In this document: in pieces, positions 35,467 to 44,793 of the stretch
Layout of the letters: each line of letters begins with the position of its first letter
Position numbering within the stretch: position 1 is the first letter of the stretch
Origin: Ignavibacterium sp.
GTDB lineage: Bacteria > Bacteroidota > Ignavibacteria > Ignavibacteriales > Ignavibacteriaceae
Length of the DNA stretch: 64,000 nt
Direction of reading: 5' to 3'
NCBI RefSeq assembly: GCF_025998815.1
Contig: NZ_AP026678.1
Location: forward strand, 3,100,001-3,164,000
Made by a program: the position numbers and the translations under genes
Notes under the pieces: generated by a model
Told to the model about the DNA's origin: nothing
Seen by the model: only the letters and a program-made list of their open reading frames with translations
Database searches by the model: none

Positions 35467-36816
35467 ATGAAAAACGGCTCAGTTTACATAGAGACTTACG
35501 GATGTCAGATGAATTTCGCTGATACTGAAATTGTTTTGGGCGTTCTGAAAAAACAAGGATACACTGTAGCTCAAAATCCTGAAGATGCTGATATAATTCT
35601 GCTCAATACCTGCAGCATTAGGGATAATGCAGAACAAAGAATCTATGGCAGACTTGGTAATCTGAAAAATCTTAAAACAAAAAAACCAGAGCTTGTTCTC
35701 GGTATTCTCGGCTGTATGGCAGAAAGATTAAGAAAAGACTTAATTGAAGAAAAGAAAATTGTTGATGTTGTGGTTGGACCAGATGAATACAGAAGGTTAC
35801 CGGAATATATTGATATTGCTTTCAATGGTGATAAAGGAATTGGTGTTAAACTTTCGCGAACTGAAACTTATGATGATATTGAACCTCACAGAGAAGATGG
35901 TCTGTCTGCCTGGATTTCCGTAATGCGAGGTTGTGATAAATTCTGTACCTTTTGTGTTGTACCATTTACGCGGGGAAGAGAGAGAAGCCGTTCGCTTAAT
36001 TCAATCGTTAAAGAAATTGAAGATCTTTCTGTAAGAGGATTTAAGGAAGTTACTTTACTCGGACAAAATGTTAATTCCTATCGTGATGAAGAAAATGATT
36101 TTGCTGATTTACTCGCTGCAGCTGCCAAAGTTGATCCTTCGATGAGAATTCGTTTTACTACTTCACATCCACAGGATTTATCAGATAAACTTCTTTATAC
36201 TATTGCTGAGCATCAAAACATTTGCAATTATATTCATCTACCTGTTCAATCTGGTTCAAACAGAATTCTTGAGCTGATGAACAGAACTTACACGATTGAA
36301 CATTATCTTAATCTTATTGATAAAGCAAAGAAGATTATTCCGGGTGTAAGTTTTTCAACTGATATTATTGCAGGATTTCCTACTGAGACCTGGGAAGACC
36401 ATCTGGCAACATTAGAAGTAATGCGTCAGGTTCGTTATGATGGAGCTTATATGTTCAAATATTCTCCACGCGAAGGAACCAAAGCTTACAAAATGGGTGA
36501 TGATGTTCCTGAAGATGTAAAGACAAAAAGATTGCAGGAAATAATCGATCTTCAACAGCAGATTTCGTATGAAATAAATCAAGGTTTAATTGGTAAAGAA
36601 GAAATTGTTTTGGTTGAAGGATTCAGCCGTAAATCAAATGAATTTTTATCAGGCAGAACTGATACAAATAAAGTTACAATCATTCCGGCACAAGAAAATA
36701 TCAAACCGGGAGATTATGTCCGGGTAAAAATTAATAAAGCTACATCCGCAACTCTTTTTGGTGAATATCTTTCTCACATTGTATTTGAAAAGAGTAGTGT
36801 TGTTCTTAGTGCTTAA
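35467..36816 (+). CDS. miaB: tRNA-2-methylthio-N6-dimethylallyladenosine synthase
   Basis: Radical SAM methylthiotransferase of 449 residues that adds the 2-methylthio group to i6A37 of tRNAs reading UNN codons. N-terminal MTTase domain: ETYGCQMNFADTE, with further Cys in LNTCSIRDNA and ILGCMAER. Radical SAM motif: GCDKFCTFCVVPFTRGRE. A C-terminal TRAM domain follows (LVEGFSRKSN onward). MiaB rather than RimO or MtaB is supported by GCQMN and the TRGRERSR segment. ATG at 35467 is used; a TTG one codon earlier is also in frame. Confidence 0.94.
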   Translation: MKNGSVYIETYGCQMNFADTEIVLGVLKKQGYTVAQNPEDADIILLNTCSIRDNAEQRIYGRLGNLKNLKTKKPELVLGILGCMAERLRKDLIEEKKIVDVVVGPDEYRRLPEYIDIAFNGDKGIGVKLSRTETYDDIEPHREDGLSAWISVMRGCDKFCTFCVVPFTRGRERSRSLNSIVKEIEDLSVRGFKEVTLLGQNVNSYRDEENDFADLLAAAAKVDPSMRIRFTTSHPQDLSDKLLYTIAEHQNICNYIHLPVQSGSNRILELMNRTYTIEHYLNLIDKAKKIIPGVSFSTDIIAGFPTETWEDHLATLEVMRQVRYDGAYMFKYSPREGTKAYKMGDDVPEDVKTKRLQEIIDLQQQISYEINQGLIGKEEIVLVEGFSRKSNEFLSGRTDTNKVTIIPAQENIKPGDYVRVKINKATSATLFGEYLSHIVFEKSSVVLSA

Positions 36817-36858
36817 TACATCTAATTTTCAGATGTTATAAAAATAATTTCTTCAAAA

Positions 36859-37581
36859 ATGAATAGAATATTTTTCCCGATTATTTTCCTTTCAATTATA
36901 CTCAATGTTATTTCATTTGCTCAGGAAGTAGATATTGTTCCTTATCTGAAGCAGATTGAAAAAGGTGAAAGTAAAGCAGTAAAAAATCTTCTACCAAAGC
37001 TTAAAAAAGATAATCCTCAAAGTGCCAATCTTATTTTTCTTGAAGGTGTATTAACCGAAAACGGTCAGGACGCGGTTTCCATTTACCAGGACTTTGTGGA
37101 AAAATATCCTAACAATCCTTATGCAGACGCAGCGCTTTACAGAATATATTCTTACTACTATGCTTTAGGATTTTATGAAACAGCCGGAAAAGTATTAAAG
37201 AATCTTACCGATAAATATCCGGATTCTCCTTACATCAAAATGGCAAAAAGTCAGGAAGAAGCAAAAGAAGAAACGGCTTCAACCGAAAAAACAGAAACAA
37301 CAGAAATTCAAAAACCTGTGCAGGTTAAGAATGATTCTGATTATAAATTCACAATTCAGGCAGGAGCTTTTGTTAAAATTGAAAATGCACAGGGATTAAA
37401 ATCCGAATTTGAATCTGAAGGTATTTACTGTGAAATGAAAGAAAAGAATATTGGTGGAACTACTTTTCATGTTATATATGCCGGAAAGTTTAATTCAAGA
37501 ACCGATGCTGAAAAATTTTTACAGCAGTTAAATTCAAGATATAATCTTAACGGAAGAATTGTAGAAAAAGAAAAATTGTAA
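36859..37581 (+). CDS. Exported TPR/SPOR-domain protein
   Basis: Protein of 240 residues with a signal peptide (about 1-21), a helical repeat region resembling outer-membrane TPR proteins (EKYPNNPYADAALYRIYSY and a second copy with KYPDSPYIKMA), a Thr/Glu linker, and a C-terminal SPOR domain from about residue 163 (YKFTIQAGAFVKIENAQ). SPOR domains bind septal peptidoglycan stripped of stem peptides, so a cell-envelope or division role is likely. The stop is two bases from the next gene's GTG. Confidence 0.85.
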   Translation: MNRIFFPIIFLSIILNVISFAQEVDIVPYLKQIEKGESKAVKNLLPKLKKDNPQSANLIFLEGVLTENGQDAVSIYQDFVEKYPNNPYADAALYRIYSYYYALGFYETAGKVLKNLTDKYPDSPYIKMAKSQEEAKEETASTEKTETTEIQKPVQVKNDSDYKFTIQAGAFVKIENAQGLKSEFESEGIYCEMKEKNIGGTTFHVIYAGKFNSRTDAEKFLQQLNSRYNLNGRIVEKEKL

Positions 37582-37582
37582 T

Positions 37583-38353
37583 GTGCTTAAAATAAAATTC
37601 ATTGGAACCGGCTCTGCAAAAGCTTCGCTTAAACGAAATTTCACTTCGTTACTGATAAACACTCACTCAGAAAAGATTCTTATTGATTGTGGAGAAGGAA
37701 TCTCCAGAGCTTTGCTGCAACAAAATATTGAGTTAAACTCAATTGATAAGATTATAATATCGCATCTTCACTCAGATCATTTTGCCGGACTTGCAGGTTT
37801 GTTGACAAACTTCAAACTTAATGGAAGAACTAAACCTGTAAATATTATTTCTCATCAACTTAATTTATCCTTCATTAAAAATTTTTTATTAAGTTCTTTC
37901 ATTATTCCTGAAAGAATGAATTTTGAAATTCTATTTGAAGAATTTTTTTATGAAAAAGAATTTATCATAAATGATGATTTGAAATTTCTTACCAGGCAGA
38001 ATTCACACTTCGATAAGTATAAAATTTATAATGAAAGCTATAAGATTTCTCCTGCTTCACCATCTTTTTTGTTCACTCATTTAGATAAAAAAATATTTTT
38101 CACATCAGATATTGGTAGTGCCAATGACTTACTTTTATTTTCTGAACCGATTGATACATTGCTCTGTGAAATAACTCACATTCACTTGAATGAACTGGCA
38201 GACGCAATCAAGAAACTTAATCCATCATTTACTTATCTAATCCACATTCCTGATGAAAAAGAAAAGGAAATATTAGATTTTCTGGCTTCTCAAACTTTCG
38301 ATAATGGTCAAATTGTCCTGACTTTTGATGGACTTGAAGTTAAGGTCTTTTGA
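37583..38353 (+). CDS. Metallo-beta-lactamase-fold hydrolase (RNase Z-like)
   Basis: Protein of 256 residues. The opening KIKFIGTGSAKASLKRN and the metal motif ISHLHSDHFAGL (HxHxDH) resemble the RNase Z/ElaC branch of the MBL superfamily. Further metal ligands are plausible in FTSDIGSAN and the CEITHIHLNEL segment. RNase Z's exosite and length are not fully matched, so tRNA 3' processing is possible but not established. GTG start, immediately after the SPOR gene. Confidence 0.8.
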   Translation: MLKIKFIGTGSAKASLKRNFTSLLINTHSEKILIDCGEGISRALLQQNIELNSIDKIIISHLHSDHFAGLAGLLTNFKLNGRTKPVNIISHQLNLSFIKNFLLSSFIIPERMNFEILFEEFFYEKEFIINDDLKFLTRQNSHFDKYKIYNESYKISPASPSFLFTHLDKKIFFTSDIGSANDLLLFSEPIDTLLCEITHIHLNELADAIKKLNPSFTYLIHIPDEKEKEILDFLASQTFDNGQIVLTFDGLEVKVF

Positions 38354-38425
38354 TTTATTACCTTCTAAAGAAACATTTAATATGCTATATTTACAGCCCG
38401 ATTTTACAAAATGTCAGATTAACTG

Positions 38426-39529
38426 ATGACGAGAGAACAATTCAAAGAAAAATTTGGAATTATTGGAAGGTCAAAAGAAATTAATGACCTTGTTGATATT
38501 GTTATGCAGGTTGCAAAATCTGACATATCAGTTCTTCTTTATGGTGAAAGTGGCGTAGGCAAAGAAGTTTTTGCTAAAGCAATTCACGGTTACAGCAACA
38601 GAGCAGATAAACCATTGATTAGCGTTAATTGCGGTGCAATCCCTGAAGGTATTTTGGAAAGCGAATTATTTGGTCATAAAAAAGGTTCATTTACTGGTGC
38701 AGTTGAAACCCGAAAAGGTTATTTTGAATTAGCTGATGGCGGAACTCTGTTTCTTGATGAAATTGCTGAAATGCCTCTTACAACTCAGGTTAAGTTACTT
38801 CGTGCAATCGAAACACAGGAATTTATGAGAATAGGAGCTGAAACCGTTACCAAAGTAGATGTAAGAATCATTGCTGCAACAAATAAAGATTTGCAAAAAG
38901 AAGTTGAAGCCAGAAGGTTCAGAGAAGATTTATATTTCAGATTAAAAGCTGTTACGCTTCATATTCCTCCGCTTCGAAATCGAAAAGTTGATATTGAACT
39001 CTTAGCTAATCATTTCGTAAAGAGTTTTTGCGAAGCAAACAAATTGCCTGTTCCTAAAATAACTGAAGATGCTCTTGATATTTTATTTGAATATCACTGG
39101 CCTGGTAACATCAGAGAGCTGAAAAATACTATTGAAACTGCTGTTGCACTTCATCCCGGAAAAGATCTTACTGCAGAAGCATTTTTTCATCTGATGCCCG
39201 AAGTTGAAGTTCATGATGATAATCGTAATCTTCCGGTATTCTTAAGAAAATCTCCTGAAGATGTTGACCGTGAGCTTATTTACAGAGCATTGTTTGAACT
39301 TAAAAAGGATATTCTGGAGTTAAAAGATTTAATTCTTAAGCAAAACAATGAAATTCGTTTACAGAAATCTCCGGATTTGGAGGAAATTATTTCGTTGGAT
39401 GAATTAGAAAAAGAAGCAATTAAAAGAGCTTTGGAAAAAACCCGTGGAAGTAAAAGGAAAGCAGCTAAATTGCTTAACATCAGTGAAAGAACTTTGTACC
39501 GAAAGCTGAAAGAGTATGAAATTCAATGA
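38426..39529 (+). CDS. Sigma-54-dependent transcriptional activator without receiver domain
   Basis: AAA+ enhancer-binding protein of 367 residues. Only about 12 residues precede the AAA+ domain, so no receiver, GAF or PAS sensor is present. Walker A is GESGVGKE (40-47). The sigma-54 contact loop reads GSFTGA (87-92), a Ser variant of GAFTGA. The arginine-finger region includes RFREDLYFRL. The C-terminus is a Fis-type helix-turn-helix (AAKLLNISERTLYRKL). By inference it activates sigma-54 promoters, controlled by expression level or a partner protein. It overlaps the lptE gene. Confidence 0.93.
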   Translation: MTREQFKEKFGIIGRSKEINDLVDIVMQVAKSDISVLLYGESGVGKEVFAKAIHGYSNRADKPLISVNCGAIPEGILESELFGHKKGSFTGAVETRKGYFELADGGTLFLDEIAEMPLTTQVKLLRAIETQEFMRIGAETVTKVDVRIIAATNKDLQKEVEARRFREDLYFRLKAVTLHIPPLRNRKVDIELLANHFVKSFCEANKLPVPKITEDALDILFEYHWPGNIRELKNTIETAVALHPGKDLTAEAFFHLMPEVEVHDDNRNLPVFLRKSPEDVDRELIYRALFELKKDILELKDLILKQNNEIRLQKSPDLEEIISLDELEKEAIKRALEKTRGSKRKAAKLLNISERTLYRKLKEYEIQ

Positions 39530-40058
39530 TATGCTTAAAATCAAGCTAAAGAAATTCTCATTGTTAATCTTATTGATTGCTTTAACCATAGTGTTTAATT
39601 TTACCGCGTGTTGTTCGTATTCATTTACAGGAGCATCTGTTCCTAAACATCTGAATACGATTGCAATACCAATTGCTGATGACAAAAGTGGTTCTGCAGA
39701 AATCGGATTGAGGGAATCATTAACACAAAAGCTAATTCAGAAGTTTATTGATGATAATTCTTTGCAGGTTGCCGATAGAGTGAATGCCGATGCAATCCTT
39801 GAATGCACTATCGTTTCATTTAATGATGCTCCGGCAATTGTTTCTGCAGGTGAAAATGTTACTTCGAGAAGAATCACAATCGGAGTTAAGGCATCTTATC
39901 GTGACCTTGTAAAAAAAATAACTGTTTATGATAAGACTTTCTCATCTTATGAGGATTATCCACAAGGAGGAAGTTTATCAGATCGTAATAACGCAATTGA
40001 AAAAGTTCTGGATAAATTAACAGAAGATATCTTACTTGAAACTGTTTCGGGTTGGTAA
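39516..40058 (+). CDS. lptE: LptE-like LPS-assembly lipoprotein
   Basis: Protein of 180 residues matching the LptE family of the Bacteroidota type. LptE plugs the LptD barrel and helps place LPS in the outer membrane. An N-terminal hydrophobic signal ends FTACCSYSF (Cys32 or Cys33), a lipoprotein signal with an imperfect -3 residue. The body includes VPKHLNTIAIPIADDKSG and LRESLTQKLIQKF, typical of the family. The start overlaps the sigma-54 activator by 14 bases; a second ATG at 39531 would give 175 residues. Confidence 0.8.
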   Translation: MKFNDMLKIKLKKFSLLILLIALTIVFNFTACCSYSFTGASVPKHLNTIAIPIADDKSGSAEIGLRESLTQKLIQKFIDDNSLQVADRVNADAILECTIVSFNDAPAIVSAGENVTSRRITIGVKASYRDLVKKITVYDKTFSSYEDYPQGGSLSDRNNAIEKVLDKLTEDILLETVSGW

Positions 40059-40080
40059 AAAATAAAGGAGAAAAAGAATT

Positions 40081-41538
40081 ATGGATGATATAGTTTTAAT
40101 TGGCTATTTCTTATCACTAACAATATTGTTTGTGTTTGGATTACACGGATTTATTATGCTGTACTATCACAAAAAGTACAGATATAATAATCCCGTTCCC
40201 AAACCACAGATTGATGAAAACGCCACTGTGACTATTCAGCTTCCATTATATAATGAATTATATGTTGCTGAAAGATTAATCAAAGCAACTTGTGAAATTG
40301 AATATCCAAACGATAAACTTGAAATTCAGGTGCTTGATGATTCAACTGATGAAACAACAGAAATTGTTGCGAACATCGTCAAGCAAAAGCAAGCTGAAGG
40401 ATTTGATATTAAACATATAAGAAGAGGAACTCGTGAGGGTTTCAAAGCTGGTGCGTTGAAGTATGGACTTGAAAGAGCTAAAGGAGAGTTTGTTGCAATC
40501 TTTGATGCAGATTTTATTCCACACAAAGATTTTCTGAAAAAAACTCTTTCATTTTTCACTGATGAAAAAGTTGGTTTGGTTCAAACAAGATGGGAACATC
40601 TGAACGGTGATTATTCAATCCTTACAAAAGCTCAGGCATTAGCTTTAGATGGACATTTTGTTATTGAACAAACTGTAAGAAACAAAGCCGGATTCTTTAT
40701 TAACTTTAACGGCACTGGTGGTATTTGGAGAAAATCTTGTATTGAAGATGCAGGTAATTGGCACGCAGATACTTTAACCGAAGACCTTGATTTAAGCTAC
40801 AGAGCTCAGCTAAAAGGTTGGAGATTTGTATTCCTGAAAGATTTTACTTCACCAGCAGAACTTCCATCAGAAATTAATGCTTTAAAATCACAGCAATTCA
40901 GATGGACAAAGGGCGCTGTGGAAACAGCTAAAAAAATTCTTCCTTTAGTTTGGAAATCTGACATTCCATTAAGGGTAAAATTGCAATCAACTTTTCATCT
41001 GACAAACAATCTTGTGTTTCCATTTATTCTTTTAGCTGCAATACTTAATGTTCCATTAATCTTCATTAAGAACAGCGGCTCGCACGAAGCTTATTTTGCA
41101 ATTATGTCAATTTTTGTTCTGGCTTTTATCAGTTCATTCCTGTTTTATATGTATGCACAGAAAGATATCAGAACTGATTGGAGAAAAAAGATTGTACTGT
41201 TTCCGTTATTTATGGCCGGAAGTATGGGTTTTGCAGTCAATAACTCACGGGCAGTAATAGAAGGGTTGCTCAATCGTAAAAGTGAATTTGTCAGAACACC
41301 AAAGTTCAGATTGGAAAGTGAAAAAGACTCGTGGATGGGTAAAAAATATCTGACAAGGAAAGTTGGATTTTCTGTAATCGTTGAGGCACTGCTTGCTATT
41401 TATTGTTTGATTGGAGTTCTTTCTTCAATTTACTTTATGGAATTAGCTGCAATTCCTTTTCAGCTATTGTTTTTCCTTGGATTTGCATTTGTTTCAATAA
41501 CATCAATTAAACACGCTTACGCTTCAAATAAAAAATAA
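40081..41538 (+). CDS. Family 2 processive-type membrane glycosyltransferase
   Basis: Protein of 485 residues with an N-terminal membrane helix, a cytoplasmic GT2 domain and about four C-terminal helices. Motifs follow the cellulose-synthase/ceramide-glucosyltransferase layout: VLDDSTDET (D1), IFDADFIP (DxD), TLTEDLDLSYR (TED), and QQFRWTKGA (Q(Q)xRW). This family makes beta-linked polysaccharides or glycolipids; the product is not predictable here. Shine-Dalgarno AAGGAG lies 11 bases before ATG. It is directly followed by a TPR gene with no gap. Confidence 0.92.
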   Translation: MDDIVLIGYFLSLTILFVFGLHGFIMLYYHKKYRYNNPVPKPQIDENATVTIQLPLYNELYVAERLIKATCEIEYPNDKLEIQVLDDSTDETTEIVANIVKQKQAEGFDIKHIRRGTREGFKAGALKYGLERAKGEFVAIFDADFIPHKDFLKKTLSFFTDEKVGLVQTRWEHLNGDYSILTKAQALALDGHFVIEQTVRNKAGFFINFNGTGGIWRKSCIEDAGNWHADTLTEDLDLSYRAQLKGWRFVFLKDFTSPAELPSEINALKSQQFRWTKGAVETAKKILPLVWKSDIPLRVKLQSTFHLTNNLVFPFILLAAILNVPLIFIKNSGSHEAYFAIMSIFVLAFISSFLFYMYAQKDIRTDWRKKIVLFPLFMAGSMGFAVNNSRAVIEGLLNRKSEFVRTPKFRLESEKDSWMGKKYLTRKVGFSVIVEALLAIYCLIGVLSSIYFMELAAIPFQLLFFLGFAFVSITSIKHAYASNKK

Positions 41539-42213
41539 ATGTTCAAAAGTTCGTCCGAAATATTTAATGAAAAGGTGAGTCTGATTTATGAATACAATAA
41601 ACAGACTCCCCTTTTTGTTCGGATGGCAAACATACATCTCGAAAAAGATAATCCTCAGGAAGCACTTATTATTCTAAATGCGGGATTAATTCATTATCCG
41701 GATCATCCAGTTGCCATTTTCCTAATTGCGAAAGCTCATACTGCACTTGGAAATTATTCTCAGGCAATAAAGTTTTTAAAAAAGGGTAGTGAACTGATTC
41801 ATTCACCAAAAACTTACGAATTTTATCTCCGTGAAATAGAAGCAATCAAAAAGCAAAAAATATTTTATGATGTTGATAAAAAATCTGATGGCAGACCAGA
41901 TAAAGCTGAAGAAAAAGATTTAACATCAATATTCCTTACAGATACTGTTAAAAAAATTGCAGAAGAATTAAAAGAAGCCGAAGAAGTTTTAATTAATTCT
42001 GAGCACGAAAATTTTACAACTCCATCAATGAATATAATTGATGACAGTTTGATCCTTTCTGAGACTCTTGCCAAAATTTATGTTAATCAAAGAGAATATC
42101 AGGAAGCAATTAGGATTTATGAAAAACTGAAAATTAAAATTCCTGAAAAGTCCCACTACTTCGATTCCAAAATTGACGAACTAAAATTAAAACTTGAAAC
42201 CGATCAGGTATAA
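41539..42213 (+). CDS. TPR-repeat protein
   Basis: Cytoplasmic-looking protein of 224 residues without signal peptide. TPR-like helix pairs lie at about residues 28-95 (ANIHLEKDNPQEALIILNAG; AKAHTALGNYSQAIKFLKKG) and at the C-terminus (LAKIYVNQREYQEAIRIYEKL). An acidic middle linker separates them. Its ATG follows the glycosyltransferase stop directly, so the two may form a complex. Function unknown. Confidence 0.75.
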   Translation: MFKSSSEIFNEKVSLIYEYNKQTPLFVRMANIHLEKDNPQEALIILNAGLIHYPDHPVAIFLIAKAHTALGNYSQAIKFLKKGSELIHSPKTYEFYLREIEAIKKQKIFYDVDKKSDGRPDKAEEKDLTSIFLTDTVKKIAEELKEAEEVLINSEHENFTTPSMNIIDDSLILSETLAKIYVNQREYQEAIRIYEKLKIKIPEKSHYFDSKIDELKLKLETDQV

Positions 42214-42237
42214 ATCATTCTACAACTTCATTTCAAT

Positions 42238-42850
42238 ATGAAGCAAATTCATACTTCAAAAAAACTTTCCCGTGAATTTTACACCAGACCTGTAATTAAA
42301 GTTGCAAAAGAACTTCTTGGGAAAATTTTGGTGAAGAAAGAAAGAGGGAAAATTCTTGCAGGTAAAATTGTTGAAGTTGAAGCATACGATGGTAAGTTTG
42401 ATGAAGCATCACATTCATACAGAGGAAAAACAAAAAGAAATGAAGTAATGTTTCGGGAAGGAGGTTATTTTTATGTTTACTTCACTTATGGAGTTCATCA
42501 TTGCTGCAATGTAGTAACCGGAAAGGAAGGTTACGGTGCTGCTGTTTTAATAAGAGCTATTGAACCTGTTACCGGAATTGAAACAATGGCAATGAGAAGA
42601 TTTGGAATCAGAAAAATTAACGAAAAGCAATTTTACAATCTTTGTAACGGACCAGGGATAATTTGTGAAGCATTTGCTTTCGACAGAACTCATTCTGGTT
42701 TAGATTTGACTGGCAATAAAGTTTTTATTATTGACGCACCTTTGTTAAAAAAAATCTGAGATCGGAATTTCAAAAAGAATCGGAATATCCAAATCAATTG
42801 AATTGCCCTGGAGATTTTTTATTAAAGCGAGTAAGTTTCTGTCAAGATGA
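42238..42850 (+). pseudogene. 3-methyladenine DNA glycosylase (AAG/MPG family), frameshifted at an A8 run
   Basis: Base-excision glycosylase for alkylated purines. The uninterrupted frame (42238-42759) carries the family core: VEVEAYDGKFDEASHSYRG (catalytic Glu), TKRNEVMF and YVYFTYGVHHCCNVVTG. It stops right after an eight-A run (42747-42754). Removing one A joins it to EIGISKRIGISK...LPWRFFIKASKFLSR, the expected C-terminus (compare ISPRIGISKA...PWRFY), ending at 42848-42850. That stop forms an ATGA overlap with the next gene. So the whole gene is present, with one extra base. It may be an assembly error, a real pseudogene, or a gene read by slippage. Restored length is about 203 residues. 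Confidence 0.85.
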
Positions 42851-43899
42851 GTAATCAATTCAAAAATATTTTAATAGTCAGAACAGACAGAATTGGTGAT
42901 GTTATTTTATCATTACCTCTTGCCAGAATAATCAAAGAAAAATTTCCTGATGCAAAAATTACTTTTCTTGTCAGAAATTACACTAAAGCATTAGTAGTAA
43001 ATAACCCTTTCATTGATGATGTCATTACACTTGAAGAGAAATCCTCAAAGGTTTTGATTAAAAGAAATGTAACCCGACTAAGAAGTAAGAATTTTGATAC
43101 TGCAATTATTGTTTATCCTACATTCAAAATCTCATTAATTATTTTTCTTTCGGGAATAAAGAATAGAATTGGAAGTGGCTACAGGTTGTATTCTTTTCTG
43201 TTCAATAAAAAAGTATTTGAACACAGGAAAGATGCAGTTAAGCACGAATTAGAATATAATTTGAGCTTATTATCAGCAATCGGAATTGAAAACAGTGGTG
43301 GCATAAATAATGTCTCTTTCGACCTCGAAGTTAATCAAAGTTCTTTGAGTAAAGTTGATAAAGTTCTTGAATCAATCGGAATAAAGAGTGATGAAAAGTT
43401 TATTATTATTCATCCCGGAAGTGGCGGAAGTGCAATTGATTTGCCGATAGAGAAGTTCAAAGAATTGATTAAACTATTAACGAATAAAAAATATAAAATT
43501 GTTCTTACCGGTAGTGAAAAAGAAATTGATTTGTGCAATCAATTAAAATTGAATGAATTTGTTTTCAATCTGGCTGGAAAATTTAATCTCGAAGAATTAA
43601 TTGCACTTGTTAGCAAAAGTTCTTTACTTGTTGCAAATTCAACTGGTCCGATTCACATTGCAGCGGCATTGAACAAATTCACTTTTGGATTTTATCCGAA
43701 AGTAAAAGTTTGCTCTGCACAACGCTGGGGACCTTATACAAACAAAAAATTTATTTATGAACCTGAACTTGATTGTAAAGACTGCACAATTGAACAATGT
43801 GAAAAATTAAATTGTATGAACACAATAAATATTCATCGTGTTTTTAACGATATCGATAGTGTAATGGAAAAACTAAACGGAGACAAAAATGAAATCTAA
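42847..43899 (+). CDS. Glycosyltransferase family 9 (heptosyltransferase-like)
   Basis: GT-B enzyme of 350 residues. The N-terminal RTDRIGDVILSLPLARII and the C-terminal NSTGPIHIAAAL with the sugar-nucleotide site are GT9 hallmarks. GT9 enzymes usually add heptose from ADP-heptose to the LPS core, matching the rfaE genes at the start of the window. A Cys cluster (CKDCTIEQCEKLNC) near the C-terminus is seen in many GT9 members. The start overlaps the restored glycosylase stop by ATGA, and the end overlaps the DUF3108 gene by 11 bases. Confidence 0.92.
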   Translation: MSNQFKNILIVRTDRIGDVILSLPLARIIKEKFPDAKITFLVRNYTKALVVNNPFIDDVITLEEKSSKVLIKRNVTRLRSKNFDTAIIVYPTFKISLIIFLSGIKNRIGSGYRLYSFLFNKKVFEHRKDAVKHELEYNLSLLSAIGIENSGGINNVSFDLEVNQSSLSKVDKVLESIGIKSDEKFIIIHPGSGGSAIDLPIEKFKELIKLLTNKKYKIVLTGSEKEIDLCNQLKLNEFVFNLAGKFNLEELIALVSKSSLLVANSTGPIHIAAALNKFTFGFYPKVKVCSAQRWGPYTNKKFIYEPELDCKDCTIEQCEKLNCMNTINIHRVFNDIDSVMEKLNGDKNEI

Positions 43900-44674
43900 A
43901 TTATCTTTAATCATAATCGTGGTATTTCAGATATCACTACTTGCATCATTATCCGGTGATGATTTCAGAAAATTACCGAACAAAGCTTTTAAGGAAGGTG
44001 AAAAGTTAACATTTGATGTTAAGTATGGATTTGTTACGGCAGGTATCGCAACAATGCAGATTCCCAAGATTAAAAGAATATCCGGACGAGATGCATATCA
44101 TGTTACATTTGAAGTTAATTCGGTTCCGAGCTTCGATTTATTTTATAAAGTTCGTGACAGATATGAAACTTATATTGATGTCGAAGGACTTTTCCCCTGG
44201 AGATTTGAACAACATATTCGTGAAGGAAAATATTCGAGAGACTTTTCTGCGTTCTTTGATCAGAGAAAAGGCAAAGCAAAAACCACAGAAGGCGAGTACG
44301 ATATTCCAAAGTATGTTCACGATATAGTTTCAGCTTTTTATTTTGCAAGAACATTAGATTATTCAGGTATGAAAAAAGGTGATAAAATTCATCTTCAGAA
44401 TTTTTATAAAGATAAAGTTTATGATCTTGATGTTGTTTATCACGGCAAAGAAACTATTGAAGTAGCTGCCGGCAAGTTTGATTGTATAATTGTTGAACCA
44501 CTTGTTCAGGAAGGTGGTTTGTTCAAATCCGAAGGCAACATTGTTATCTGGTTAACAGATGATGATATAAAAATGCCTGTTCGTGTAAAAACAAAAGTTG
44601 TTGTTGGTGCAATTGACGCTGATTTAACCTCATACGAAGGACTTGCAGGTCCGCTAAAATCAAAGAGAAAATAA
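43889..44674 (+). CDS. Exported DUF3108-domain protein
   Basis: Protein of 261 residues with a signal peptide (about 1-21). The DUF3108 domain fills the rest: FKEGEKLTFDVKYGFVTAG, an opening typical of the family, and AGKFDCIIVEP. Members are periplasmic or outer-membrane-associated proteins of unknown function. It ends an operon that starts near the sigma-54 activator and is followed by a terminator. Confidence 0.85.
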   Translation: MKSKLSLIIIVVFQISLLASLSGDDFRKLPNKAFKEGEKLTFDVKYGFVTAGIATMQIPKIKRISGRDAYHVTFEVNSVPSFDLFYKVRDRYETYIDVEGLFPWRFEQHIREGKYSRDFSAFFDQRKGKAKTTEGEYDIPKYVHDIVSAFYFARTLDYSGMKKGDKIHLQNFYKDKVYDLDVVYHGKETIEVAAGKFDCIIVEPLVQEGGLFKSEGNIVIWLTDDDIKMPVRVKTKVVVGAIDADLTSYEGLAGPLKSKRK

Positions 44675-44701
44675 AAATCAGCTTGAGTATTTAAAGTCAG
44701 G

Positions 44702-44730
44702 AAAGAAGCTTCGGCTTCTTTTCTTGTTTT
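44702..44730 (+). terminator. Rho-independent terminator with UUCG tetraloop
   Basis: AAAGAAGC (44702-44709), loop TTCG, GCTTCTTT (44714-44721), then a T-rich tract. C(UUCG)G loops are exceptionally stable. Confidence 0.85.
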
Positions 44731-44793
44731 AAAGATTTGAGTAAACAAAAGCTTATCTTTAACTTTGATTGTAATAAATCTATATTCTTAAAA

